Of a stretch of 10,803 nt of DNA, positions 1 through 7,127 are shown piece after piece. The position numbers and the translations under genes were made by a program. The notes below the pieces were generated by a model. That model was not told the DNA's origin, searched no databases, and saw only the letters and a program-made list of their open reading frames with translations. Where the stretch lies: assembly GCA_937923365.1 (NCBI GenBank), contig CALAIJ010000037.1, forward strand, positions 1 through 10,803. The letters run 5' to 3'. This DNA comes from an uncultured Sulfitobacter sp. GTDB lineage: Bacteria; Pseudomonadota; Alphaproteobacteria; Rhodobacterales; Rhodobacteraceae. The stretch's first letter is position 1. Each line of letters begins with the position of its first letter.

Positions 1-380
1 ATTTCCTTGTCCGCAGGCATCCTGAGCGGCGTGTTTTGCCCCTTGCGCACAGTGACAGGCCGCACGCCTGCAAACAAATCCAAAGACTTGCGTAGCTCAA
101 TCTGCGGAGAGATTTCGGTGCCATCGGGATAGCGCACATCCGGCAGTCCCATCGCGGACAGCAAAATGGCATCTGCGTCCCGCGCGGTCTGCATGGAGGT
201 GTCGGGCAGGGACACACCGGTCTTGCGGTAGTGTGCAGCGCCGGCAGGCGCGTCGGTAAACGTCAGGTCATAGTCGGGCGACGCTGCTGCCAACTGCGAC
301 AACAGTTCAATAGTGGGGGCCATGATCTCGGGTCCGATCCCGTCACCGTTGAAAACCGCAATTTGAAAAGTCTTGCCCAT
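1..380 (-). CDS. Isocitrate/isopropylmalate dehydrogenase family protein, N-terminal part (runs off left edge)
   Basis: Reading the minus strand from the ATG at 380-378 gives 126 residues before the window ends; the C-terminal two thirds are missing. The start IAVFNGDGIGPEIM (residues 7-20) is the nucleotide-binding opening of beta-decarboxylating dehydrogenases (IMDH, IDH, tartrate/D-malate dehydrogenase). LRKSLDLFAGVRPV (96-109) carries the two substrate-binding arginines (R97, R107) of the family. These NAD(P)- and divalent-metal-dependent cytosolic enzymes oxidise and decarboxylate (2R,3S)-2-hydroxy acids. The segment AMGLPDVRYPDGTEI (76-90) departs from textbook LeuB, so a catabolic member acting on a malate- or tartrate-like acid is more likely than leucine synthesis; this is inference. 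A strong ribosome binding site, AGGAAGGG, lies about 6 nt before the ATG, fixing the start. The gene is divergent from the hydrolase at 558 and probably shares its regulatory region. Confidence 0.93.
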   Translation of the reverse strand, partial: MGKTFQIAVFNGDGIGPEIMAPTIELLSQLAAASPDYDLTFTDAPAGAAHYRKTGVSLPDTSMQTARDADAILLSAMGLPDVRYPDGTEISPQIELRKSLDLFAGVRPVTVRKGQNTPLRMPADKE

Positions 381-412
381 GGGTGTCCCTTCCTGAGTTC
401 ACATATCCAGCA

Positions 413-440
413 TTGCCACATACTGCAATTAATGTATACA
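413..440 (+). promoter_or_regulatory. Candidate promoter for the MBL hydrolase, overlapping the palindrome
   Basis: TTGCCA (413-418, 5 of 6 matches to the sigma-70 -35 box) is followed after 16 bases by TATACA (435-440, 4 of 6 matches to the -10 box). The -10 box lies inside the 16-bp palindrome, so a bound regulator would block transcription toward 558. This is by-eye consensus matching only. The 5' untranslated region would be about 110 nt. Confidence 0.35.
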
Positions 441-444
441 TTAA
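429..444. promoter_or_regulatory. Perfect 16-bp palindrome, candidate GntR-type operator
   Basis: TTAATGTATACATTAA is identical to its reverse complement and sits in an AT-rich island between two divergent genes. The TGTATACA core resembles operators of GntR-family (FadR/FCD-type) repressors that control catabolic genes in proteobacteria; the family assignment is inference. CATACT (419-424) and AGTATG (445-450) form a further inverted pair, but its centre is offset by 2 bases from the core, so it may belong to promoter elements rather than the operator. No regulator gene is in the window. Confidence 0.6.
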
Positions 445-473
445 AGTATGCGTTATTTGGCGCTGCGGTTCAA
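445..473 (-). promoter_or_regulatory. Candidate promoter for the leftward dehydrogenase gene
   Basis: On the minus strand TTGAAC (473-468) and CATACT (450-445) are separated by 17 bases, each matching 4 of 6 sigma-70 consensus positions. Transcription would start within or next to the palindrome at 429-444, which would let one regulator control both divergent genes. Weak consensus matches only. Confidence 0.25.
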
Positions 474-557
474 AGCCTGTCCTTCTGATTTCCTTTGACA
501 TGGCCCGCCCTGCGGTGTCCGCTGAACGCCATTGTGATATACGGATGAGGTTCCCCA

Positions 558-1367
558 ATGCGCCAGTGGCAGGTTTACGCGGTCAAATATGCGGACCGGA
601 ATGCGCGCACGCGGGCTGACAGCTTTCTGTTTGATGCCGCCCACGATGCGCCCCATCCGATGGACTATTTCATGTGGGTGCTGCACTCTGGCGACCGAAC
701 CATTCTGGTGGACACCGGCTATGACGAAGACGAAGCCAAAGCCCGCGGCCGCCCCATCCTGATGAACCCCGCTGCGGCGCTGGCGCCCTTGGGGGTCACA
801 CCGCAAAGCGTGACAGAGCTGATCGTCACACATCTGCACTATGACCATGCGGGCGGATTGCACCACTTTCCCAACGCCCGCCTGCACCTGCAAGCAGCCG
901 AGATGGCCTATGCCACCGGCCCCTGTATGTGTCACGACACCTTAAAGATGCCCTTTACGGCCGATCATGTCTGCGAGGCGATCAAGCGGCTCTACTCCGG
1001 CAAGGTCCAGTTCCATGATGGCGATGCGCAAGTTGCCGAAGGCGTGACCGTACACCGCATCGGCGGCCACTCGCGGGGCTTACAGGCCGTACGGGTGATG
1101 ACACAATCGGGCTGGATGGTTCTTGCCTCGGACGCGGCCCATTTCTACGAAAACATCACCGCCCGCAAACCTTTCCCCATCGTCGTGGACCTACAGGACA
1201 TGTTGGACGGCTTTGAAACACTTGAACGTCTGGCCAGCGCACCGGGCCTACTGGTGCCGGGCCACGATCCATTGGTGCGCGACTATTTCCCGCGCGGCCC
1301 GGCGGATCATATCTCACGGCTGGATGCGGGCCCCTCTGCAGGGCCTTGGCCGACAGACTTTGGTTGA
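558..1367 (+). CDS. MBL-fold metallo-hydrolase, N-acyl-homoserine-lactonase-like family
   Basis: A 269-residue protein of the metallo-beta-lactamase fold. THLHYDHAGG (91-100) is the HxHxDH dimetal motif (H92, H94, D96, H97). Further ligands are H171 in GGHSRG, D192 in ASDAAH and H236 in PGHD, so all expected zinc-site residues are present. Y198 follows the bridging aspartate much as the catalytic tyrosine does in AiiA-type lactonases. There is no signal peptide, so it should be cytosolic. Length and motif layout fit the AHL-lactonase-like family, which also includes catabolic lactonases such as 4-pyridoxolactonase. In this setting hydrolysis of a lactone (or other ester) intermediate is more likely than quorum quenching; that is inference. 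GAGG (547-550) lies 7 nt before the ATG. It is divergent from the 1-380 gene and followed by a 170-bp gap before hyuA, so it may form its own transcript or lead the operon. Confidence 0.92.
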   Translation: MRQWQVYAVKYADRNARTRADSFLFDAAHDAPHPMDYFMWVLHSGDRTILVDTGYDEDEAKARGRPILMNPAAALAPLGVTPQSVTELIVTHLHYDHAGGLHHFPNARLHLQAAEMAYATGPCMCHDTLKMPFTADHVCEAIKRLYSGKVQFHDGDAQVAEGVTVHRIGGHSRGLQAVRVMTQSGWMVLASDAAHFYENITARKPFPIVVDLQDMLDGFETLERLASAPGLLVPGHDPLVRDYFPRGPADHISRLDAGPSAGPWPTDFG

Positions 1368-1428
1368 ATTTTCTTGACGCAACGCAGGCAGCACGCGCAA
1401 TGTTTCTTCACGTCTAGGAGAGGCCAAC

Positions 1429-1491
1429 GTGCACATGCCAATGAAAGACCCGATGTCGCGCCGCGCGACTGGCTGTGATCTTGTGATCTGA
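1429..1491 (+). CDS. Possible 20-residue leader ORF upstream of hyuA
   Basis: GTG at 1429 opens a 20-codon frame ending in TGA (1489-1491); ATG at 1435 would give 18 residues. The best Shine-Dalgarno-like sequence in the gap, AGGAGAGG (1416-1423), lies 5 nt before the GTG and 11 nt before the ATG. hyuA itself, 46 bp after the stop, has no clear ribosome binding site. The peptide is rich in Met near its N-terminus and ends in GCDLVI; it matches nothing I recognise. A GC-rich 6-bp hairpin lies inside the frame. It could be a leader peptide affecting downstream expression, or chance. Confidence 0.3.
   Translation: MHMPMKDPMSRRATGCDLVI
1455..1469 (+). other. GC-rich hairpin inside the possible leader ORF
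   Basis: GTCGCG (1455-1460), a 3-nt loop CCG, and CGCGAC (1464-1469) form a perfect 6-bp stem made almost entirely of G-C pairs. No T tract follows, so it is not a standard intrinsic terminator. A ribosome on the 1429 ORF would melt it, which is the geometry of translation-linked control; function is inferred. Confidence 0.35.
1474..1489 (+). repeat. Perfect tandem duplication of an octamer
   Basis: TGTGATCT occurs twice in direct contact, 49 bp upstream of the hyuA ATG. It overlaps the end of the possible leader ORF. It could be a pair of direct-repeat half-sites for a regulator, or a slippage duplication; sequence alone does not decide. Confidence 0.45.
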
Positions 1492-1537
1492 CAGGGCTGC
1501 ATACCCGCGCCTTTTCCCTCTTTCAAAGACGGCTCTT

Positions 1538-3637
1538 ATGCATCAGACACCCCAACTCCGCTTGGCCATCGATATTGGTGGCACCTTCACCGACACCGTT
1601 TTGATGGACGCCACCCATACCGTGCTGGCGACGACAAAAACGCCGACAACACCGGATCAACCCGCTCTTGGCGCGCTGCAAGGGGCGCAATACGTGCTGC
1701 AAAGCAGCGGCAAAACCTGGCGCGAGATTACAGGCTTTGTGCACGGCACCACGCTCGCCACAAATGCATTGATCGAACGGCGCGGTGCGCGGGTGGCCAG
1801 CATCACCAACGAAGGCTTCCGCGACATTCTCGAGATCGCGTATGAGCGCCGCTACAGCCAATATGCCATCAATCTGGAAAAGCCTGACCTGATCGTTCCA
1901 CGCGCACGCGCCTTCACGATACGCGGGCGTATGGACGTCGCGGGACATGAACTGACACCTTTGGACGAAACCGCCCTGCCCGCAATGGTGAGCGCATTGA
2001 AAGACGCGGACGTTGATGCTGTCGCCATCTGCCTGCTGCACGCCTACGCCAATCCCGCGCATGAACGCCGCCTGCGCGATCTACTGACCGCGGCGCTGCC
2101 TGAACTGGTGGTCTCTGTCAGTCACGAAGTCAGCCCCGAGGCGCGTGAATTTGATCGCCTTTGCACGACCATCGCAAATGCGTACATCCAGCCACTGATG
2201 GCAAGGTATCTTACTGATCTAAAGTCACTTTTTAGCGCAGAAGGCCTGAACTGCCCGATCCTGATGATGACCGCAGGGGGGGGCATGACGACGCTGGACA
2301 CCGCCGCGCACCTGCCGATCCGTCTGGTCGAATCCGGCCCCGCTGGCGGTGCGATCCTTGCCGCGCGACTGGCCCGTGAAACGGATTCACGCGATGTGCT
2401 TTCCTTCGACATGGGCGGCACGACGGCCAAGCTGTGCCTGATTGACAACTTCCGCGCCCAAACTGCGCGAAAGTTCGAAATCGGGCGCGCCGAACGCTTT
2501 GTCAAAGGCTCTGGCATGCCCGTGCGCATCCCTGTGATCGAGATGATCGAGATAGGCGCGGGCGGCGGCTCCATCGCTGCGGTAGATCGCTTGGGACGGA
2601 TCACCGTTGGCCCCAAAAGTGCGGGGTCAGAGCCCGGTCCCGCAGCCTTTGGCAAAGGCGGGACAGAGCCTACAGTCACAGATGCGGACGTCGCACAGGG
2701 ACTTATTGACGAAGGGCGCTTTGCCGAAGGCAGGCTGGCGATTGACCGCACAGCCGCCGAAGATGCAGTGCGTCGCAACGTGGGCGCGGCCTTGTCCTTG
2801 GACGTGGCCGAAGCCGCGCAGGGCGTCAGCGATATCGTTACCGAGAGCATGGCAAGCGCGGGCAGAATGCACGCCGTGGAATCCGGAAAGGACCTTGGCA
2901 CGCGGTTGATGATCGCCTTTGGTGGCAACGGTCCCCTGCATGCCACACGTGTCGCACGACGGGCCGGCATTTCCCGCATTCTGGTGCCCCGCGACCCCGG
3001 TGTCGGCTCTGCCGTCGGGTTTCTATACGCCCCCGTATCGTTTGAGATCATACGGTCGCGCTACACCACATTGGACGCCTTGGATGTGGACGATCTGAAC
3101 AGGTTCTTTGACGCGATGGCACAAGAAGCCGAAGGCGTTGTCCGCGCAGGCGCACCGGGTGAAACACTCAGCCAGCGCAGATTGGCCTTCATGCGCTATC
3201 ACGGGCAAGGTCATGAAATTGAAATCCCCTTGCCGGATCGCCCGTTGACACCTTCGGACATCCAAGACCTGCGCACAGGGTTCGAGGCAGAGTACAGCCG
3301 CCAGTTCAGCCGCACCGTCCCCGGCATGAAAATAGAGGTGCTGAATTGGGCGGTATCCGTCTCTGCGCCCTCTCCGGCACTCAGCGCGGCCAATCCACAA
3401 TCGGGCACAACCGACTGCAACTCATTGGAAAAGCGTGACATTTTATGCGAAGTAACGGGTGCATGGCGCAAAGCGGCGGTGATTGATCGCGACGCATTAA
3501 CTACGGGGGCGCAGATCTCAGGACCCGCTTTGATTACCGAACCTCAAACGACCACCTTTGTCAGCGCCGATTTCACCGCCACGCTGGATGCACGCGGTAA
3601 TATCTGGCTGGATCAAAACTCGGAGGCATTGTCATGA
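1538..3637 (+). CDS. hyuA: Hydantoinase/oxoprolinase subunit A (ATP-dependent)
   Basis: A 699-residue protein with the full architecture of HyuA (N-methylhydantoinase A, 5-oxoprolinase and acetone-carboxylase beta homologues). It has an ASKHA-fold ATP site: LAIDIGGTFTDT (9-20, phosphate-1), SFDMGGTTAKL (289-299, phosphate-2) and FGGNGPLHA (461-469, adenosine region). Other family blocks are HGTTLATNALIERRGA (69-84), ESGPAGGAILAA (265-276) and GAGGGSIA (340-347). The C-terminal domain spans about 510-690. The family couples ATP hydrolysis to phosphorylation of a cyclic-amide or ketone oxygen, and the partner HyuB completes the hydrolysis. The substrate may be a hydantoin, 5-oxoproline-like lactam or related imide; the sequence does not say which. 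The ATG at 1538 is chosen because it places the phosphate-1 motif at residue 9, as usual, though no good ribosome binding site precedes it. Its stop overlaps the hyuB start (ATGA). Confidence 0.96.
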   Translation: MHQTPQLRLAIDIGGTFTDTVLMDATHTVLATTKTPTTPDQPALGALQGAQYVLQSSGKTWREITGFVHGTTLATNALIERRGARVASITNEGFRDILEIAYERRYSQYAINLEKPDLIVPRARAFTIRGRMDVAGHELTPLDETALPAMVSALKDADVDAVAICLLHAYANPAHERRLRDLLTAALPELVVSVSHEVSPEAREFDRLCTTIANAYIQPLMARYLTDLKSLFSAEGLNCPILMMTAGGGMTTLDTAAHLPIRLVESGPAGGAILAARLARETDSRDVLSFDMGGTTAKLCLIDNFRAQTARKFEIGRAERFVKGSGMPVRIPVIEMIEIGAGGGSIAAVDRLGRITVGPKSAGSEPGPAAFGKGGTEPTVTDADVAQGLIDEGRFAEGRLAIDRTAAEDAVRRNVGAALSLDVAEAAQGVSDIVTESMASAGRMHAVESGKDLGTRLMIAFGGNGPLHATRVARRAGISRILVPRDPGVGSAVGFLYAPVSFEIIRSRYTTLDALDVDDLNRFFDAMAQEAEGVVRAGAPGETLSQRRLAFMRYHGQGHEIEIPLPDRPLTPSDIQDLRTGFEAEYSRQFSRTVPGMKIEVLNWAVSVSAPSPALSAANPQSGTTDCNSLEKRDILCEVTGAWRKAAVIDRDALTTGAQISGPALITEPQTTTFVSADFTATLDARGNIWLDQNSEALS

Positions 3638-5277
3638 CCCTCTCCCGCACCCGTCTGCAAGTCATGTGGAACCGCCTGCTTGCCGTTGTCGAGGAACAAG
3701 GCCAAGCGCTGATCCGCGCGGCCTTCAGCCCCATCGTGCGCGAATGCGGCGACATCTCTGCGGGCATCTTTGACATACGTGGGCGTATGTTAGCGCAGGC
3801 AGTGACCGGCACACCGGGCCATATCAACACCATGGCCGAAGCCGTCAAAACGCTTTGTGCTCGGTTTCCCGCTGACGCCATGCAATCGGGCGACATCTAT
3901 ATGACCAACGATCCTTGGATCGCGTCAGGACACCTGAACGATTTTCTGCTGATGATGCCGGTGTTTCACGCAGGCCGCGTCATTGGCTTTACCGCTTGTA
4001 CCTCGCATCTGGTCGATCTTGGCGGCTTGGGGATGGGCCCTGAAGGCGCGGATATCTACGACGAAGGGCTGCTGATCCCGCCCTGTAAGCTGGTCGAGAG
4101 CGGCGAGATCAACACCTTGCTGATGGAGATCGTGAAGGCCAACTCCAGAGAGCCTGTTGCCAACGAAGGCGACATCTACGCCCTGATCGCCTGCTGCGAG
4201 GCGGGGGCGACGCGGCTGGCCCGGATGATGACCGAGTTTGCCATCAACGATCTGGACACCTTGGCAGATTACATCATCGATACCTCTGCCCGCGGCACAC
4301 AAGAAGCAATTGCAGCCCTGCCCAAGGGGACGTTTCACAATGTGCTGACCGTGGACGGCTACGACGCCCCCATCGACCTGCACGCAGCCCTGACCATCGC
4401 AGAGGATCATCTGCTGCTGGATTTCACAGGCACCGCCCGCTGTGTCGAAAAAGGCATCAATGTCCCGCTGAACTACGCGACCGCCTATGCCGTCTTTGCC
4501 CTGCGATGCATCATCGGGCCGGACATTCCCAACAACGCAGGCTCCCTTGCGCCTTTCCGTGTGACCGGCCCCGAAGGCTGCATTCTGAACGCCCAGTCCC
4601 CTGCTCCTGTCGCGATGCGCCACACGTTGGGCCAGATGACCCCCGATCTGGTCTACGGCTGTCTGGCCCAGGCAGTGCCCGATCAGGTACCTGCAGAGGG
4701 GGCCTCGTGCATGTACGACCTGCCCCTGCGCCACACGGCCGACGCGGCCACAAAAGGGGATACACAATTCGCCTTGGAACTGGTCTTCAACGGCGGCACG
4801 GGTGCGCGGCCAACGCTTGACGGTCTGTCGGCCACCGCGTTCCCGTCGGGGGTCTGGGGCTCTCAGGTAGAGACAACAGAAGCCACCGCGCCCGTGATCA
4901 TTTCCAAGCGCGAGTTGCGGGTGGATTCAGGCGGTGCGGGCACCACGCGCGGCGGCCTTGGCCAGCACATCGAACTGACCGCCGCACAGCCGCAAGACCT
5001 GATGCTGTTTTTGTCGGTCGAGCGTGTGAACAATCCTGCCAAAGGACGGCACGGCGGCCTTGATGGGGCGGCTGGCCGGATCACCTGTGGCGATCGCACC
5101 CTGCCCGGCAAGGGCGAATTCCGCGTCAAGGCAGGAGAGACCCTGACGCTGGAAACCCCCGGCGGTGGCGGCTTTGGCCCGCCTCAGGATCGCGACAGGG
5201 CGGCACTGAGGCATGACATTACCCAAGGTCTCGTCTCCGAAGACGCGGCCAGGACCTTTTACGGAGACCGCAGATGA
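3634..5277 (+). CDS. hyuB: Hydantoinase/oxoprolinase subunit B
   Basis: A 547-residue HyuB-family protein, normal length for the subunit. The N-terminus includes FSPIVRECGDISAGIFD (31-47) and TPGHINTM (60-67). GDIYMTNDPW (86-95), SGHLNDF (98-104) and TSHLVDLGG (123-131) are the conserved blocks expected to line the metal/active site. The C-terminus has the glycine-rich signature TPGGGGFG (508-515), followed by the usual short tail. HyuB pairs with HyuA to form the cytosolic ATP-dependent amidohydrolase. A good ribosome binding site, GGAGG (3622-3626), lies 7 nt before the ATG. The start overlaps the hyuA stop by 4 nt, and the stop overlaps the next gene's ATG in the same way, so 1:1 translational coupling of the subunits is likely. 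No frameshift or missing block is visible. Confidence 0.96.
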   Translation: MTLSRTRLQVMWNRLLAVVEEQGQALIRAAFSPIVRECGDISAGIFDIRGRMLAQAVTGTPGHINTMAEAVKTLCARFPADAMQSGDIYMTNDPWIASGHLNDFLLMMPVFHAGRVIGFTACTSHLVDLGGLGMGPEGADIYDEGLLIPPCKLVESGEINTLLMEIVKANSREPVANEGDIYALIACCEAGATRLARMMTEFAINDLDTLADYIIDTSARGTQEAIAALPKGTFHNVLTVDGYDAPIDLHAALTIAEDHLLLDFTGTARCVEKGINVPLNYATAYAVFALRCIIGPDIPNNAGSLAPFRVTGPEGCILNAQSPAPVAMRHTLGQMTPDLVYGCLAQAVPDQVPAEGASCMYDLPLRHTADAATKGDTQFALELVFNGGTGARPTLDGLSATAFPSGVWGSQVETTEATAPVIISKRELRVDSGGAGTTRGGLGQHIELTAAQPQDLMLFLSVERVNNPAKGRHGGLDGAAGRITCGDRTLPGKGEFRVKAGETLTLETPGGGGFGPPQDRDRAALRHDITQGLVSEDAARTFYGDRR

Positions 5278-6023
5278 CACCTTCCCGTGGCCGCGCGCGC
5301 TTTGGCGTTCTGGTACCCTTCACCAATACCAATCTTGAGCCGGACATGGCGATGATGCGCCCCGAAGGTGTATCGCTGCATATGGCCCGCATGGGGGGCT
5401 ATGACGCAGACGAAATCCCCGACGCAGACCAGATGCACGCGATGGGCGCCACTGACATCGACGCGCCACTTGCGATGTTGATGGCAGTGAAACCGGACGT
5501 GGTCTTTTACGGCTGCACCTCTGCGACGCTGACACATGGACCTGCGTTTGACCGAACACTCGCCGCCGCGATCAAGGCGCAAAGCGGGGCGGCGACGGTC
5601 ACGGCTGCCGGCGCATTGGTGCATGCCTTGCGCCATCTGGGCGTGACGCGCATCGGCTTTGCCTCGCCTTACGTGCCTGCAATCAATGACATGGCCATCC
5701 GTTTTCTAGGTGAAATGGGCGTGACCACAGTGCAGCGCGCAGATGTGGAAGGCACGCTTGATAATGACGGCCAAGGCGCACTGACACCGCAGGATGTGGC
5801 TGCCTTGGGGCGGCGTGCCAACCATCCAGAGGCGCAAGCCATCGTGCTGTCGTGCACCGACATGCGCAGCGTGGAGACCATCTCCAATCTGGAGGCAGAA
5901 TTGGGCAAACCCGTGATTACCTCCAATCAGGCGATGATGTTCGAAGCGCTGTGTCTGATGCAGATGCCCGACCCTTTGGAGGGCTTTGGCCGTCTTCTGT
6001 CTGACCGGAGGGGCCCGCGATGA
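5274..6023 (+). CDS. Asp/Glu racemase superfamily enzyme, maleate isomerase/arylmalonate decarboxylase-like
   Basis: A 249-residue two-lobed Asp/Glu-racemase superfamily protein. It has both active-site cysteines: C81 in FYGCTSAT (78-85) and C194 in VLSCTDM (191-197), which sit in the two lobes where maleate isomerase has its cysteine pair. The N-terminal loop VPFTNTNLEPD (14-24) with N18 resembles the substrate-carboxylate loop of maleate isomerases. Y133 in SPYVPAIND matches the conserved active-site tyrosine. A cofactor-free, cysteine-based isomerisation or racemisation of a small dicarboxylate (maleate-type) or a hydantoin/amino acid derivative is expected. It looks less like classical hydantoin racemase, which starts with a different N-terminal motif. 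The ATG overlaps the hyuB stop (ATGA), and GGAG (5263-5266) lies 7 nt upstream. Coupling to HyuAB suggests it acts on the substrate or product of that enzyme. Exact specificity is uncertain. Confidence 0.9.
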   Translation: MTPSRGRARFGVLVPFTNTNLEPDMAMMRPEGVSLHMARMGGYDADEIPDADQMHAMGATDIDAPLAMLMAVKPDVVFYGCTSATLTHGPAFDRTLAAAIKAQSGAATVTAAGALVHALRHLGVTRIGFASPYVPAINDMAIRFLGEMGVTTVQRADVEGTLDNDGQGALTPQDVAALGRRANHPEAQAIVLSCTDMRSVETISNLEAELGKPVITSNQAMMFEALCLMQMPDPLEGFGRLLSDRRGPR

Positions 6024-6985
6024 AGCCACTTCGCGTCCTGCTGCATAACGACCAGACCGCCGGCATGGCCGCTACTTTGCGCGCGAGGTTTGAGAATGTC
6101 GCGTGCTTTGAATGCAATTCATATGACACCCTGCCCGCGATGCTGGAGGCCCACCGCCCTGACGTTGTCTATGCGGTGCGCTTTGACGGTTCTGAGGGAT
6201 ACCCCCGCGATGCGCTTTTCGGAGAGGACGGCCCGCGCTGGATCGCCAACGGAGGCGCAGGCACGGACCATTTCGGCAGGTGGGACCCGACCCGCGTGAC
6301 CGTCACCAATGCCGCAGGTGTCGCCGCTGACATGATGGCGGAGTATATTCTGGGCGGCTTTTTGCACTTCACGCTGGACGTGCCGGGCCTGAAAGCGGAC
6401 CAACGCAGCAAAGCATGGCATGCGAGACAGGTGCGCCCGCTGAAAGGGCAGACGTTGCTTGTCGTCGGGCTGGGGCACACAGGCCGTGCGCTTGCCCAGC
6501 GCGCAAAAGCCTTGGGGATGCGGGTTCTTGGCACCCGCGCACGCCCTCAGCCAATGGAGGACATTGATCATGTGGGGGCGGCCACGGACTTGGCTGCGCT
6601 GCTGCCAGAGGCGGACTTCATCGCGGTCTCGACCCCACTGACAGCGGCAACCAAGGGCCTGATCGGCGCCGCAGAGATAGCAAAAATGAAACCTGCGGCG
6701 ATCCTTGCCGATGTCTCGCGGGGCGGCGTGGTTGATCAAACCGCATTGGCCCATGCCTTGCAAAACGGCGGGCTTGCCGCTGCGGTGCTGGACGTGTTCG
6801 AGGTCGAGCCACTGCCCGCCCCAAGCCCGTTCTGGGAGATGCCGAATGTACTGGTTTCGCCGCATTGTTCTTCGGTCCATGAAGGGTGGGAAGACGCCTC
6901 CTTTGCGCTGTTTTTGAAGAACCTCGCGCATTGGAAAGCGGGCGCGCCGCTGATGAACGTGGTCGACCCGTCCCGCGGATACTGA
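6020..6985 (+). CDS. D-2-hydroxyacid dehydrogenase (glyoxylate/hydroxypyruvate reductase-like), probably NADP(H)-preferring
   Basis: A 321-residue member of the D-isomer-specific 2-hydroxyacid dehydrogenase family. The Rossmann motif VVGLGHTGR lies at 148-156 (G150, G152, G155). Catalytic residues are recognisable: R234 in DVSRGGVVD, E263 in DVFEVEPLP and H282 in SPHCSS. The end of the second Rossmann strand reads GTRARPQ (171-177). It has an arginine rather than the NAD-selecting aspartate, which by analogy with GhrA-type enzymes points to NADP(H). The reaction is reversible reduction of a 2-oxo acid to a D-2-hydroxy acid in the cytosol. GGAGG (6007-6011) sits 8 nt before the ATG, and the start overlaps the preceding stop by 4 nt, making this the fourth gene of a coupled set. 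A GC-rich hairpin follows the stop directly. The specific oxo acid is unknown. Confidence 0.93.
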   Translation: MKPLRVLLHNDQTAGMAATLRARFENVACFECNSYDTLPAMLEAHRPDVVYAVRFDGSEGYPRDALFGEDGPRWIANGGAGTDHFGRWDPTRVTVTNAAGVAADMMAEYILGGFLHFTLDVPGLKADQRSKAWHARQVRPLKGQTLLVVGLGHTGRALAQRAKALGMRVLGTRARPQPMEDIDHVGAATDLAALLPEADFIAVSTPLTAATKGLIGAAEIAKMKPAAILADVSRGGVVDQTALAHALQNGGLAAAVLDVFEVEPLPAPSPFWEMPNVLVSPHCSSVHEGWEDASFALFLKNLAHWKAGAPLMNVVDPSRGY

Positions 6986-6999
6986 GGCGATTGCTCGCC
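6986..6999 (+). terminator. Short hairpin directly after the fourth coupled gene
   Basis: GGCGA (6986-6990), loop TTGC, TCGCC (6995-6999) starts at the first base after the TGA stop. The 5-bp stem is short and no T tract follows, so it is a weak terminator at best. It may instead mark a transcript end or processing point between the hyu group and the monooxygenase group. The remaining bases up to 7127 show no gene I can support. Confidence 0.25.
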
Positions 7000-7127
7000 C
7001 ACCGCACCACCGCCGCTACCCAAAATCCGGCAAAGGACAGAGGCACGCGAACAGGCACGCCGCCTCCAACAGGCTTGCCAAATCGACCAAAGCGGCTACC
7101 ATCCAACCAGCTGCGGAAGAAACTCTA

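Noticed and set aside
495..500. Perfect TTGACA box upstream of the MBL hydrolase
   Set aside because: No acceptable -10 sequence lies 16-18 bases downstream (the bases there are GC-rich), so I do not call a promoter from it.
383..619. 78-codon plus-strand frame spanning the divergent intergenic region
   Set aside because: It covers the palindrome and promoter region, overlaps the start of the MBL gene in another frame, and its translation has no recognisable features.
1329..1346. Inverted repeat GGCCC/GGGCC near the end of the MBL gene as a terminator
   Set aside because: It lies inside the coding sequence and has no adjacent T tract, so it is likely chance in GC-rich DNA.
2122..3051. 309-codon minus-strand open frame inside hyuA
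   Set aside because: It is fully antisense to a strongly supported gene and its translation is a Ser/Pro/Arg/Ala-rich string without motifs, typical of shadow frames in GC-rich coding DNA.
3925..4767. 280-codon minus-strand open frame inside hyuB
   Set aside because: It is antisense to conserved HyuB blocks, with Gly/Gln/Val/His-rich composition and no recognisable domain.
6119..6931. 270-codon minus-strand open frame opposite the D-2-hydroxyacid dehydrogenase
   Set aside because: It is entirely covered by a gene with intact catalytic motifs; its composition is shadow-like and it has no supporting start context.
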